From: an uncultured Pelagibacteraceae bacterium
Lineage (GTDB): Bacteria > Pseudomonadota > Alphaproteobacteria > Pelagibacterales > Pelagibacteraceae
Length of the DNA stretch: 64,000 bases
Reading direction: 5' to 3'
Assembly (NCBI GenBank): GCA_902523515.1
Contig: CABYZT010000006.1
Span: 1 to 64,000 of the forward strand
Shown: one piece after another, positions 27,551-35,911 of the stretch
Numbering within the stretch: the stretch's first letter is position 1
How the letters are laid out: each line of letters starts with the position of its first letter
Made by a program: the position numbers and the translations under genes
Notes under the pieces: model-generated
What the model was told of the DNA's origin: nothing
The model's database searches: none
The model's input: the letters and a program-made list of their open reading frames with translations, nothing else

Positions 27551-27967
27551 ATGAAAAGACAGTTCAAGTATCCTAAGCACTTCGAAGAACAAAAAAAAAT
27601 CCCAAAACTTACTCAAAAAAGAATTCAATTAGCAGAAATATCACTTGGAGATTTTGAAGGAAGATTAGCTAATGAATTATTGAATTGGTTTTCTTTAACC
27701 CCACAACATTGGATAATGTTACATATGGTTATGCTTGCTTATTACAAAAATAAATCAATAACTAAAAATCAATTACTTAAAGTAATTGAAAAATCATATT
27801 TAACTTCAAATGTTTATATCGATACTGCAATTAAAAAAGGTTATTTTAGAATTATAAGAAATGAGAGGGACAAGAGATCTATATTTATTTTACCCTCAGT
27901 AATTACCATTAAAACCTTTGAGGAATTTATTGATAGGAGAGATATTCTATATAAAGGAATTAAATGA
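27551..27967 (+). CDS. MarR-like winged-helix protein, probable local regulator
   Basis: 138 residues, all-helical N terminus followed by a winged helix. SLTPQHWIMLHMVMLAY, ITKNQLLKVIEKSYLTSNVYIDTAIKKGYFRIIRNERDKRSIFILPS reads as helix, recognition helix (SNVYIDTAIKKGY), then the wing with the MarR-type Asp-Lys-Arg (ERDKRSIF). No effector domain is visible. It lies between the DUF1907 gene and the PanB-like gene, overlapping the latter by four bases, so it likely regulates this catabolic set. Ligand unknown; call rests on motif pattern only. Confidence 0.65.
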   Translation: MKRQFKYPKHFEEQKKIPKLTQKRIQLAEISLGDFEGRLANELLNWFSLTPQHWIMLHMVMLAYYKNKSITKNQLLKVIEKSYLTSNVYIDTAIKKGYFRIIRNERDKRSIFILPSVITIKTFEEFIDRRDILYKGIK

Positions 27968-28779
27968 AGAATATCTATACTTGGGCTGCTAAACCGGCAA
28001 AACGAACTTTGACTGTTGGGGATTTAAAAGCAGCAAAAGGAAAAAGAAAATTTACACAAGTTACAGCGAATAGTGTTGAAGAAGCCGAAGCAGCCGAAAA
28101 AGCAGGCTTTGATATGATTATATCAAATGCAAAAAATGTACTTCCTGTAAGAGAAGGTTCAAAAAATTTATTTTTAACAGCTGCTTTGGTGTTGAATGAG
28201 TTTGTAACTGCAGAAGATATTATGCGTGGAGCTTTTAAAGCATTAGAGAATGGTGCGGATGCAGTTATGACACCAAGAAGTATGGATATAGTTGAAATGC
28301 TGGCTAAGGAAGATGTTCCAGTAATGGGGCATTTAGGTTTAGTTCCAAGAAAATCTACTTGGATTGGTGGCTTAAGAGCAGTTGGCAAAACTGCTGATGA
28401 AGCTTACGAACTTTTTCAAAAATTCAAAAGATTAGAAGATGCAGGCGCTTTTTCTGCAGAGTGTGAAGTAATACCTGAAAACGTAATGGGTGAAATTTCA
28501 AAGCGTACAGATATTGTTACTGTTTCATTAGGTTCAGGGAAAAATGCTGATGTAATGTATTTATTTATGGAAGATATCTGTGGTGATACTAAAAATCCTC
28601 CAAGACATTCAAAAGCATATGGAAATTTATTGAAACTTAGAAATGAAATAAAACTAGAAAGAGTAAAGGCTCTAAAGGCTTTTAAAAAAGATTCAATGAA
28701 TGGAAAATTTCCTGGAAAAAAACAATCTTCTAATTTAGAAGAAAAACAATTCGAGGAATTTTTAGAACAACTTGATTAG
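27964..28779 (+). CDS. PanB-like protein lacking canonical metal ligands
   Basis: 271-residue TIM-barrel protein aligned by eye to ketopantoate hydroxymethyltransferase. Retained are GHLGLVP (about residue 120) and a Glu in AECEVIPE (catalytic Glu region). Lost are the Mg ligands: the VGDSLG segment of E. coli PanB reads ISNAKN here, the LADLPF Asp is absent, and VKIEGG reads VMTPRS, so Asp, Asp, Lys and Glu are all changed. VSLGSG replaces IGIGAG. It therefore probably does not make ketopantoate; a lyase or aldol reaction on another 2-keto acid is possible. Overlaps the MarR-like gene by ATGA; stop interlocks with the opposing aldolase gene. Confidence 0.7.
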   Translation: MKNIYTWAAKPAKRTLTVGDLKAAKGKRKFTQVTANSVEEAEAAEKAGFDMIISNAKNVLPVREGSKNLFLTAALVLNEFVTAEDIMRGAFKALENGADAVMTPRSMDIVEMLAKEDVPVMGHLGLVPRKSTWIGGLRAVGKTADEAYELFQKFKRLEDAGAFSAECEVIPENVMGEISKRTDIVTVSLGSGKNADVMYLFMEDICGDTKNPPRHSKAYGNLLKLRNEIKLERVKALKAFKKDSMNGKFPGKKQSSNLEEKQFEEFLEQLD

Positions 28780-29570
28780 TAAGTTGAGTTATCGTCTTTT
28801 TTTGATAAAGAACCCTTCATTTTATCTACTGTGGCTTTAGCACCAGCACTTAAAGCTCTTAAATCAGATGCTATAGTCACAAAATCAAAACCTTTTTCAA
28901 TCATCTTGGTAGCATATTCTGTAGTACCATTATGAATTCCTGCAAAAATATTATTTTTTTTAGCATGTTCTAAAATTCTTAAAATTTCAGAATAAGCTTT
29001 TGTAGTCTCTGACCTATCAAAACCAGGTTTTTCACCTATTGCTAAACTTAAATCTGCTGGGCCAATATAAATACCATCGACACCTGGTGTAGACATTATC
29101 TCATTAAGATTTTCTAAAGATTCTTTTGTTTCGATCATTGCTAATTTCAGTATTTCTTCATTAGCGTGATCAGCATAATCAGCTCCACCATAAATTAGAC
29201 CTCGTATAGGGCCAAAACTTCTGTAGCCATCAGGTGGATACATGCATGCTTGAACAAAATTTTCTGCCTCTTTTTTATTGCTTACCATTGGACAAATAAT
29301 TCCATAACAACCAGCATCTAAAATTTTCATAATTTGACCTGGTTCATTCCAGTTAACTCTAGCTAAAGGAGTTACATCTGTTGTTGATATTGTTTGCATC
29401 ATTGGAAGTGCATTACTGTAATCAACTAAACCATGTTGCATATCTACTGTAAGAGAATCCCATCCTTGATGAGCCATTGCTTCAGCAGATGCTGTGCTTG
29501 GGATGGCACACCAACCATTGATTACAGGTTTACCTTCCTTCATCATTTGTTTGATTTTATTTTTTCTCAT
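28776..29570 (-). CDS. HpcH/HpaI-type class II aldolase
   Basis: Metal-dependent pyruvate aldolase of 264 residues. Conserved are GWCAIPSTASAEAMA, the DMQHGL segment with the catalytic His (about residue 45), LARVNW with the pyruvate-binding Arg, the metal-binding Glu in AMIETKESLEN and Asp in YIGPADLSLAIG. These enzymes cleave 4-hydroxy-2-keto acids to pyruvate (or similar) plus an aldehyde, which the aldehyde dehydrogenase encoded three bases upstream on the same strand could oxidise. Exact substrate (keto-deoxy sugar acid or aromatic-derived) is not determinable. Confidence 0.87.
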   Translation of the reverse strand: MRKNKIKQMMKEGKPVINGWCAIPSTASAEAMAHQGWDSLTVDMQHGLVDYSNALPMMQTISTTDVTPLARVNWNEPGQIMKILDAGCYGIICPMVSNKKEAENFVQACMYPPDGYRSFGPIRGLIYGGADYADHANEEILKLAMIETKESLENLNEIMSTPGVDGIYIGPADLSLAIGEKPGFDRSETTKAYSEILRILEHAKKNNIFAGIHNGTTEYATKMIEKGFDFVTIASDLRALSAGAKATVDKMKGSLSKKDDNSTY

Positions 29571-29573
29571 TTT

Positions 29574-31016
29574 CTAGATTTTTAAACCCATGTGAGTGTA
29601 TTTCACATTTAGATAATCTTTTATCGCGCCTGAACCACCTTCACGTCCATAACCAGTTTGTTTTATTCCTCCAAAAGGTGCCTCAGCAATAGCAACAACT
29701 CCAGTATTTACTGCAACACAACCTGACTCTAATTTCTCAGATCCAATGTGAGCTTTGTCCATAGAGTTAGTGTATAAATAACTACATAATCCTAAGTCAT
29801 TATCATTTGCTCTTTCAATTACTTCGTCGAAAGTTTTAAAAGTTAAAATTGGAACTAGTGGACCGAAAGGCTCTTCTTTCATGATTGTAAAATTATCTTT
29901 AACGTCATCAAAGACTGTTGGTTCATAATAATATCCCTTATTGAAACCAGAGGGTTTTTGTCCACCCATTAACACTTTAGCTCCTTCCTTTTTAGTAGTT
30001 TCAACTAGTTTTTCTATTTCTTCTAATCTCTTAGCAGTAGTTAAAGGGCCCAGATCCACACCTTCATCCATACCGTTTCCAATTTTTAATTTTTTTGCTC
30101 TTTCAATGAAAGCATTAACAAAATCCTCTTTTCTGTTTTCTTGGATATAAAATCTATTAGGTGAAATACAGACCTGACCGTTATTTCTAAATTTACCAGT
30201 TATTGCTATATCAGCTACTTTGTTCATATCTACATCTTCACACACAATAAAAGGCGAGTGCCCACTAAGTTCCATAGTAACTCTTTGAACTTTATCAGCT
30301 GCTTTTTTTAAAATAATTTTACCAACTCTAGTTGATCCAGTAACTGAAACTTTTTTAATTATATCAGACTCCATTAATTCATTTGATATTTCAGCAGGAT
30401 CGCCTGACAAAAGACTAACAACACCATCTGGTACACCTGCCTCTTTGCAAATATTTACTAATTCCATTACAGCGCCAGGAGTAATTACATCTGGTTTACA
30501 AATTACTGAACATCCTGCAGCTAGGGCAGTAGAAATTTTTCTAGATGCTAAAACTATTGGGAAATTCCAAGGAACTAAAGCTGCAACAACTCCAACGGGT
30601 TGATAATATACATGAACCCTTGTATCTGGAAATCTACTTTGTTGTGTTTGACCATAAATTCTTTTTGTTTCTTCAGCATTCCACTCAAAAATATCAGCTC
30701 CACCACCTACTTCACCAACAGCTTCTGCAAGAGGCTTTCCAACTTCAAGAGTTAACCATTTTGCTATAACATCTTTTTTCTCTCTCATCATGTCTGCAAT
30801 TTTTCTAAGTACGTAAGCTCTTTGCCATGGCGCAGTATTTTTCCAAACTTCCAAACCTTTTTCTGCAGACTTTAATGCTTTTTGTACTTCAATAGATGAA
30901 GCTTTTGATGCTTTTCCAATTACTTCTTCTGTTGCAGGGTTGATTACGTCGTAAGTTTCTTTTTTTTCTGCTTGTTGCCACTTACCATCAATGAATTGTC
31001 CAAATTTTTCGTACAT
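29574..31016 (-). CDS. NAD(P)-dependent aldehyde dehydrogenase
   Basis: 480-residue ALDH of the succinate-semialdehyde/glycolaldehyde dehydrogenase-like branch. Cofactor and active-site motifs are ALVPWNFPIVLASRK (about 150), VSVTGSTRVGK, the general-base Glu in TMELSGHSP and the nucleophile Cys in NGQVCISPNRF (about 285). PFGGIKQTGYGREGG is near the C terminus. First gene of a two-gene unit with the HpcH-type aldolase; probably oxidises the aldehyde produced there. Divergent from iolD. Confidence 0.9.
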   Translation of the reverse strand: MYEKFGQFIDGKWQQAEKKETYDVINPATEEVIGKASKASSIEVQKALKSAEKGLEVWKNTAPWQRAYVLRKIADMMREKKDVIAKWLTLEVGKPLAEAVGEVGGGADIFEWNAEETKRIYGQTQQSRFPDTRVHVYYQPVGVVAALVPWNFPIVLASRKISTALAAGCSVICKPDVITPGAVMELVNICKEAGVPDGVVSLLSGDPAEISNELMESDIIKKVSVTGSTRVGKIILKKAADKVQRVTMELSGHSPFIVCEDVDMNKVADIAITGKFRNNGQVCISPNRFYIQENRKEDFVNAFIERAKKLKIGNGMDEGVDLGPLTTAKRLEEIEKLVETTKKEGAKVLMGGQKPSGFNKGYYYEPTVFDDVKDNFTIMKEEPFGPLVPILTFKTFDEVIERANDNDLGLCSYLYTNSMDKAHIGSEKLESGCVAVNTGVVAIAEAPFGGIKQTGYGREGGSGAIKDYLNVKYTHMGLKI

Positions 31017-31108
31017 AGAATTTATTTTTAAGTTTACTTAGTTAGGTTTTTTATTTTATAAATAGAATTATATATAAACACTATACATATTAAAAGATAA
31101 ACATATTA
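31017..31108. promoter_or_regulatory. Divergent control region between aldehyde dehydrogenase and iolD
   Basis: 92 AT-rich bases hold both promoters. The block at 31063-31085 (TAGAA, TTATATATA, four bases, CTATA) repeats a block at 26485-26508, and carries ATAG and CTAT arms (31062-31065 and 31081-31084) 15 bases apart. Proposed as a common operator; no firm -35/-10 assignment can be made. Confidence 0.35.
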
Positions 31109-32953
31109 ATGAAAAAAATTACTCTCACATGTGCTCACGCTATAGTAAAATATTTGATTGCTCAGAAAATATTAATTAATGGTAAAAAAGAACCATTATT
31201 TCCAGGTGTCTTTGGGATCTTTGGACATGGAAATGTAGCTTGCTTAGGTCAAGCACTAGAAGAAAATAAAAATGAACTTCCAACATATAGAGGACACCAT
31301 GAACAGAATATGGCTCTAACTGGAATTGGTTATTCTAGGGCAAAAAGACGACAACAAATTTTTGTAGCAACATCCTCTGTTGGACCTGGTGCAACAAATA
31401 TGGTTACAGCTGCAGCAGTTGCTTTGAGTAACAGATTACCTATTTTGTTTTTACCAGGAGATACTTATGCAAACAGAATGCCAGATCCGGTGTTGCAACA
31501 AGTTGAGCATTTTAATAATCCTGGAATAACAGCTAATGATGCGTTTAAACCAGTTACAAGATATTTTGATCGAATAACTAGACCAGAACAGATTATTCAA
31601 TCATTCCCAGCAGCAGTTCATACAATGTTAGATCCTGCAGACTGTGGTCCAGCATGTATTGCTTTAAGCCAAGATGTACAAGGTCAAACCTTTGATTATC
31701 CAGAAGAGTTTTTTAAAGAAAGAGTACACGCAATTAGAAGACCAAGACCAGACGAATTTCAAATTAAAGAGGCAGCAGAAAAAATTAAGTCATCTAAAAA
31801 TCCGATTATAATTTCAGGTGGTGGGGTTTTTTACTCAGATGCAATGGAGGAGTTGAGTCAGTTCGCGATCAAACATAATATACCAGTTACGCAAACTGTA
31901 ATGGGATATTCTACAATGAAAAGAGACCATTCTCATTTTGCAGGTCAAATTGGTGGTTTAGGTGGAAAAAATACAAATACTTTAGCAAAAGAAACAGATT
32001 TAGCAATTGCAGTTGGAACCAAACTTGCAGATTTTACAACTGGATCATGGGCGAATTTTGAAAACAAAAATTTTAAACTAGTTTCAATAAATGTATCAAG
32101 ATTTGATGCTAACAAACATTTAGCGCAAGCTGTCATTGGAGATGCTAAAGTTTCATTAACAGAGCTTTCACAAGTATTAGGTAGCTGGAAAGCCGGAGAA
32201 GAATGGAATAAAAAATCTCAAATTGAACTCAAATCATGGAATGATCATATAGATAAAGAGAGTGCGCCGACAAATCAAGAGGTTCCAAGCTATGTCCAGG
32301 TAATTGGTGCAATTTATAGAAACTCTGACCCAACAGATATAGCAGTTACCGCAGCAGGAGGCTTAGTTGGTGAAGTTGTTCAAGTTTGGAGACCTAGAGA
32401 ATTAAATACTCATGAAACAGAGTGGGGTTTTAGTTGTATGAGTTATGAAATTTCAGGAGCACTTGGAATAAAAATGGCAAATCCAGATAAAGAAGTAATT
32501 TCTTTTGTAGGAGATGGCTCTTATCTTTTAAATAACACAGATATTTATTCATCAGTTATTACAAAAAATAAATTAATAATTATAGTTTGTGATAACGGAG
32601 GGTTTGCAGTTATCAATCGACTTCAATTATTTAAAGGTGGTAAAGAATATAATAACTTATTAAAGAGCTCTAATACTCCTGGATTAGTTGATGTTGATTT
32701 TGCAAAACACGCAGAAAGTATGGGAGCTAAATCAGAACATGTTAATTCAATTTCAGATCTTGAAGCTGCATTTAAAAGAGCAAAAGCATCTGATGTAACA
32801 TACGTTATTTCAATTAAAACTCATGCCTATAAGTGGGTTGAGGGTTCTGCTTTTTGGGACAGTCCAACACTTGAAATTCCTAAAACTAAAGAAAATGAAG
32901 AGGCTTTAAAACTTTATAAAGAGGGAAAAGATAAACAAAGACAAGGCGTATAA
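31109..32953 (+). CDS. iolD: IolD-like ThDP enzyme (trihydroxycyclohexane-dione hydrolase)
   Basis: 614-residue thiamin diphosphate enzyme. The N-terminal Pyr domain has the activating Glu region TYRGHHEQNMA (about residue 55-66). The central domain contains the IISGGGVFYSDA nucleotide-like fold, and the PP domain has the ThDP/Mg motif GDGSYLLNNTDIYSS...NN-type segment near 470-500. FGIFGHGNVACLGQAL at the N terminus is characteristic of IolD, which opens the diketo-inositol ring to 5-deoxyglucuronate. With iolG and iolE this supplies the first three inositol steps. First gene of a plus-strand unit running to the ABC genes. Confidence 0.88.
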   Translation: MKKITLTCAHAIVKYLIAQKILINGKKEPLFPGVFGIFGHGNVACLGQALEENKNELPTYRGHHEQNMALTGIGYSRAKRRQQIFVATSSVGPGATNMVTAAAVALSNRLPILFLPGDTYANRMPDPVLQQVEHFNNPGITANDAFKPVTRYFDRITRPEQIIQSFPAAVHTMLDPADCGPACIALSQDVQGQTFDYPEEFFKERVHAIRRPRPDEFQIKEAAEKIKSSKNPIIISGGGVFYSDAMEELSQFAIKHNIPVTQTVMGYSTMKRDHSHFAGQIGGLGGKNTNTLAKETDLAIAVGTKLADFTTGSWANFENKNFKLVSINVSRFDANKHLAQAVIGDAKVSLTELSQVLGSWKAGEEWNKKSQIELKSWNDHIDKESAPTNQEVPSYVQVIGAIYRNSDPTDIAVTAAGGLVGEVVQVWRPRELNTHETEWGFSCMSYEISGALGIKMANPDKEVISFVGDGSYLLNNTDIYSSVITKNKLIIIVCDNGGFAVINRLQLFKGGKEYNNLLKSSNTPGLVDVDFAKHAESMGAKSEHVNSISDLEAAFKRAKASDVTYVISIKTHAYKWVEGSAFWDSPTLEIPKTKENEEALKLYKEGKDKQRQGV

Positions 32954-32959
32954 ATCTTT

Positions 32960-34114
32960 ATGAATAAAATTTTTAAGGTCGGTCTTATAGGCTGTGGTCA
33001 CATCGCCGAGACATACTTTAGAGGGCAACAATATTTTAATAATTTTAAAATAATTGCCTGTGCCGATATTGATCAAAAAGCAGCCGATAAATGTGCAAAA
33101 TTATACAATATTAAATCTAAAACAGTTTCAGAAATTTTAAAAGATAATGAAATAGAAGTTATTTTAAATTTAACAATTCCACAATCTCATTATTCAGTAT
33201 CAAAAAAAGTTTTGAACTCAGGTAAACATGTTTATTCAGAAAAACCACTAGCAACTTATTTTGCAAAAGGTAAAGAACTCGTCTTACTAGCAAAAAAAAA
33301 TAAACTTTATCTTGGAAATGCTCCAGATACATTTTTAGGTGGAGGAATTCAAAAAGCTAGAGAATTAATTGACTCAGATTTGATTGGGGAGATTAAACTT
33401 GGTAATGCAATTTTTGCATTTCCTGGAGTAGAGTCTTTTCATCCAAAACCTGAGTCTTGGTATAAAAAAGAAGGAGGTCCAGTAATCGATATGGGACCAT
33501 ATTTTTTTACAACATTGGTAAATTTACTTGGACCTGCAAAACAAGTTCAAGGAAGAACATTAACTGCTTTTAAAAAGAGAATTTATGGAGTGGGACCTAA
33601 AAAAAACAAATCATTTAAAGTGGAAACACCTACAACATATTTAGCGACAATCCAATTTCACAGTGGTGCTATAATTCAGGTAACACTCTCATTTGATGTA
33701 ATTAATCATCAAAGAAACCATATGGAGCTTTATGGCACAAAAGGATCAATTATTGTTCCAGATCCTAATATGTTTGGGGGCTCTGTTTTTATTTCTGTTA
33801 CAGAAGGTGGAAAATGGGGTGAACATAAAACAGACAAGATGCATTTAGGAAAAATAAACATAACTTCATCTAGTGGAAGATCAAATGAAGCTGCTACAAA
33901 TGCAAACTATCGGAGTGTTGGCTTATCTGAAATGTTATATTCTATTCAAAAAAACAAAAAACATAGGTGTTCAGGTGATTTATCTTTACATGTATTAGAT
34001 ATAATCGAGTCAACCATGAGGGCAGCTAACACAGGAACTCCTCAAAAAATAGAAACAATGTGTGATAGACCAAAAAAATTTACTGAAGAAGAAGTAAAAA
34101 AAATTTTAATTTAG
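32960..34114 (+). CDS. Gfo/Idh/MocA family oxidoreductase, 384 residues
   Basis: NAD(P)-dependent dehydrogenase. The Rossmann motif VGLIGCGHIAETYFRGQ is at the N terminus, SEKPLATY carries the catalytic Lys, and VIDMGPYFFTTLVNLLGP forms the substrate helix, lacking the Asp-x-x-x-His of inositol dehydrogenases seen in the gene at 19,459. It starts six bases after iolD and ends directly before the 2-hydroxyacid dehydrogenase, so it belongs to the same operon. Substrate likely a sugar or cyclitol derivative. Confidence 0.82.
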   Translation: MNKIFKVGLIGCGHIAETYFRGQQYFNNFKIIACADIDQKAADKCAKLYNIKSKTVSEILKDNEIEVILNLTIPQSHYSVSKKVLNSGKHVYSEKPLATYFAKGKELVLLAKKNKLYLGNAPDTFLGGGIQKARELIDSDLIGEIKLGNAIFAFPGVESFHPKPESWYKKEGGPVIDMGPYFFTTLVNLLGPAKQVQGRTLTAFKKRIYGVGPKKNKSFKVETPTTYLATIQFHSGAIIQVTLSFDVINHQRNHMELYGTKGSIIVPDPNMFGGSVFISVTEGGKWGEHKTDKMHLGKINITSSSGRSNEAATNANYRSVGLSEMLYSIQKNKKHRCSGDLSLHVLDIIESTMRAANTGTPQKIETMCDRPKKFTEEEVKKILI

Positions 34115-35137
34115 ATGTCAAAACCAATTGTTATATCTGATCCTTTTCCAAGAACATTGGATCTGATTTTTACAAAAAAAAAATTAAAAGAATTAAAAAC
34201 AAAATATAAAGTTTTAATAGCACCTAATGAAAAAAAAAGACAATTTTATGAAAACTATATTAATAAAGCTACTTTCATTATGGGTCAGCCAGACTTAGAT
34301 AAAAAAATTTTGTCAAAAGCAAAAAAATTAAAAGCAATAATAAATGTTGAAAGTAATTTTATGAACAATGTTGATTATACTTATTGTTCTCAAAAAGGAA
34401 TCCATGTAATTGCAACCTCTCCAGTATTTTCAAAGCCTGTAGCAGAAATTGCATTAGGAATGACACTTTCTTTGTTAAGAAATATTCATAATGCTCATTT
34501 TGATTTTGTAAAAGGTAAAGAGAAATATGGATTAGAAAGTAATTTAAAAGCATCACTTTTATCAGGAAAAAAAATTGGATTATTAGGATTTGGCGACCTA
34601 GCAAAATCTTTATATCCACTGTTGCTGCCTTTTACTAAAGATATAAATGTTTATGACCCTTGGTTGTCTAAGAACAAAATTAAAAGCTTTGGATTTAATC
34701 CAGTTAGCTTAAATAATATGTTTAAAACGTGCGAAATTATTTACGTATTAGCAGCAGTAACTACTAAAAATAAAAATTTAGTAAATAAACGTTTAATTAA
34801 TAAAATGAAAACAAACTCATTATTTATATTGATGAGTCGAGCAGCAGTTGTAAATTTTAAAGACTTGATCACGAGAGTTAAAAAGGGAGATATTTATGTA
34901 GCTACAGATGTATTTCCTGAGGAGCCAGTGAGAAAAAATGACCCAATCAGAAAAGTTAAAAATATTTTGTTTTCAGCACACAGAGCTGGAGCTTTGACAG
35001 AGGCTTTTTTTGCTATGGGGGACATAGTTTTAAAGGACATGCATTTAATATCAAAAAATTTAAAACCTAAATTTTGTAAAAAGGCTGAATTAAAGACAGT
35101 AGGATTATTAGCTTCAAAACCAGTTGCAATTAATTGA
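34115..35137 (+). CDS. D-isomer-specific 2-hydroxyacid dehydrogenase (second copy)
   Basis: 340 residues, related in fold but not close to the protein at 22,573. NAD-binding GLLGFGDLAKSLYPLL (about 150), catalytic Arg in MSRAAVVNFKDLI, acidic FPEEPV and the His in FSAHRAGALTEAF are present. The usual ARG of the family is SRA here, still with the Arg. It has no gap from the Gfo/Idh gene and precedes the ABC ATPase by 22 bases. Probably reduces or oxidises a 2-keto/2-hydroxy acid made in the inositol or sugar pathway. Confidence 0.8.
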   Translation: MSKPIVISDPFPRTLDLIFTKKKLKELKTKYKVLIAPNEKKRQFYENYINKATFIMGQPDLDKKILSKAKKLKAIINVESNFMNNVDYTYCSQKGIHVIATSPVFSKPVAEIALGMTLSLLRNIHNAHFDFVKGKEKYGLESNLKASLLSGKKIGLLGFGDLAKSLYPLLLPFTKDINVYDPWLSKNKIKSFGFNPVSLNNMFKTCEIIYVLAAVTTKNKNLVNKRLINKMKTNSLFILMSRAAVVNFKDLITRVKKGDIYVATDVFPEEPVRKNDPIRKVKNILFSAHRAGALTEAFFAMGDIVLKDMHLISKNLKPKFCKKAELKTVGLLASKPVAIN

Positions 35138-35159
35138 TATTTTAATAATTTTATAATTT

Positions 35160-35909
35160 ATGTCATCAACTACCAATCCACTACTAGAAGCAAAAGGAAT
35201 AACAAAATATTTTGGAACCATAACAGCATTGGAGAACGTAAACTTAAAAGTTCACGCAGGAGAATGCTTAGGTGTTGTCGGAGATAATGGAGCTGGCAAA
35301 TCAACTTTGATGAAAGTATTATCTGGTCTTTATAAACCTAGTGCAGGCTCATTATTCTTTCAAGGTAAAGAGGAAATTTTAGAAAGTCCAAGAGACTCTC
35401 AAAACTTAGGATTAGAAATGGTTTATCAAGATCTTGCGCTAGCAGGTAACTTACCAATAGGAGAAAATATATTTCTTGGAAGAGAACCCACTAAAAATTT
35501 AGGATTTATAAAATTATTAGACTTTAATAAAATAAAAGAATTAACAAATGCTCATCTAGATAAATTAAAAATAAATGTAAAAAGTGCAGATCAGAAAGTA
35601 GAGGAACTTTCAGGAGGTCAAAGACAAGCAGTTGCAATTGCAAGATCTACAGCTTTTAATGCAAAAGTAGTAATTATGGATGAACCAACTGCTGCATTAG
35701 CAATCAAAGAAGTGGGCAAAGTATTAGATCTGATTAATAGTTTAAAAAAAACAGGTGTTGGAGTGATTGTAATAAGTCATAGAATGGATGATATATTTAC
35801 AGTATGTGACAGGGTGATGGCTTTGTTTCAGGGAACAAATTTTGCGGAAGCTAGCCTATCAAATACCTCTAGAGATGAAGTGATTGGTTGGATTATGGGA
35901 AAAAAATAA
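35160..35909 (+). CDS. Sugar ABC importer ATPase, FrcA/RbsA-like single domain
   Basis: 249-residue ATPase of the CUT2 monosaccharide importers. Walker A is GDNGAGKSTL, signature LSGGQRQAVAIARS, Walker B VVIMDEPTAAL, switch His in VISHRMDD. It has only one nucleotide-binding domain, like FrcA, whereas RbsA and inositol IatA have two. Its partners are the permease at 35,912 and the binding protein at 37,045. Substrate could be ribose, fructose or inositol; the RbsD/ribokinase neighbours favour a monosaccharide. Confidence 0.92.
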   Translation: MSSTTNPLLEAKGITKYFGTITALENVNLKVHAGECLGVVGDNGAGKSTLMKVLSGLYKPSAGSLFFQGKEEILESPRDSQNLGLEMVYQDLALAGNLPIGENIFLGREPTKNLGFIKLLDFNKIKELTNAHLDKLKINVKSADQKVEELSGGQRQAVAIARSTAFNAKVVIMDEPTAALAIKEVGKVLDLINSLKKTGVGVIVISHRMDDIFTVCDRVMALFQGTNFAEASLSNTSRDEVIGWIMGKK

Positions 35910-35911
35910 AT

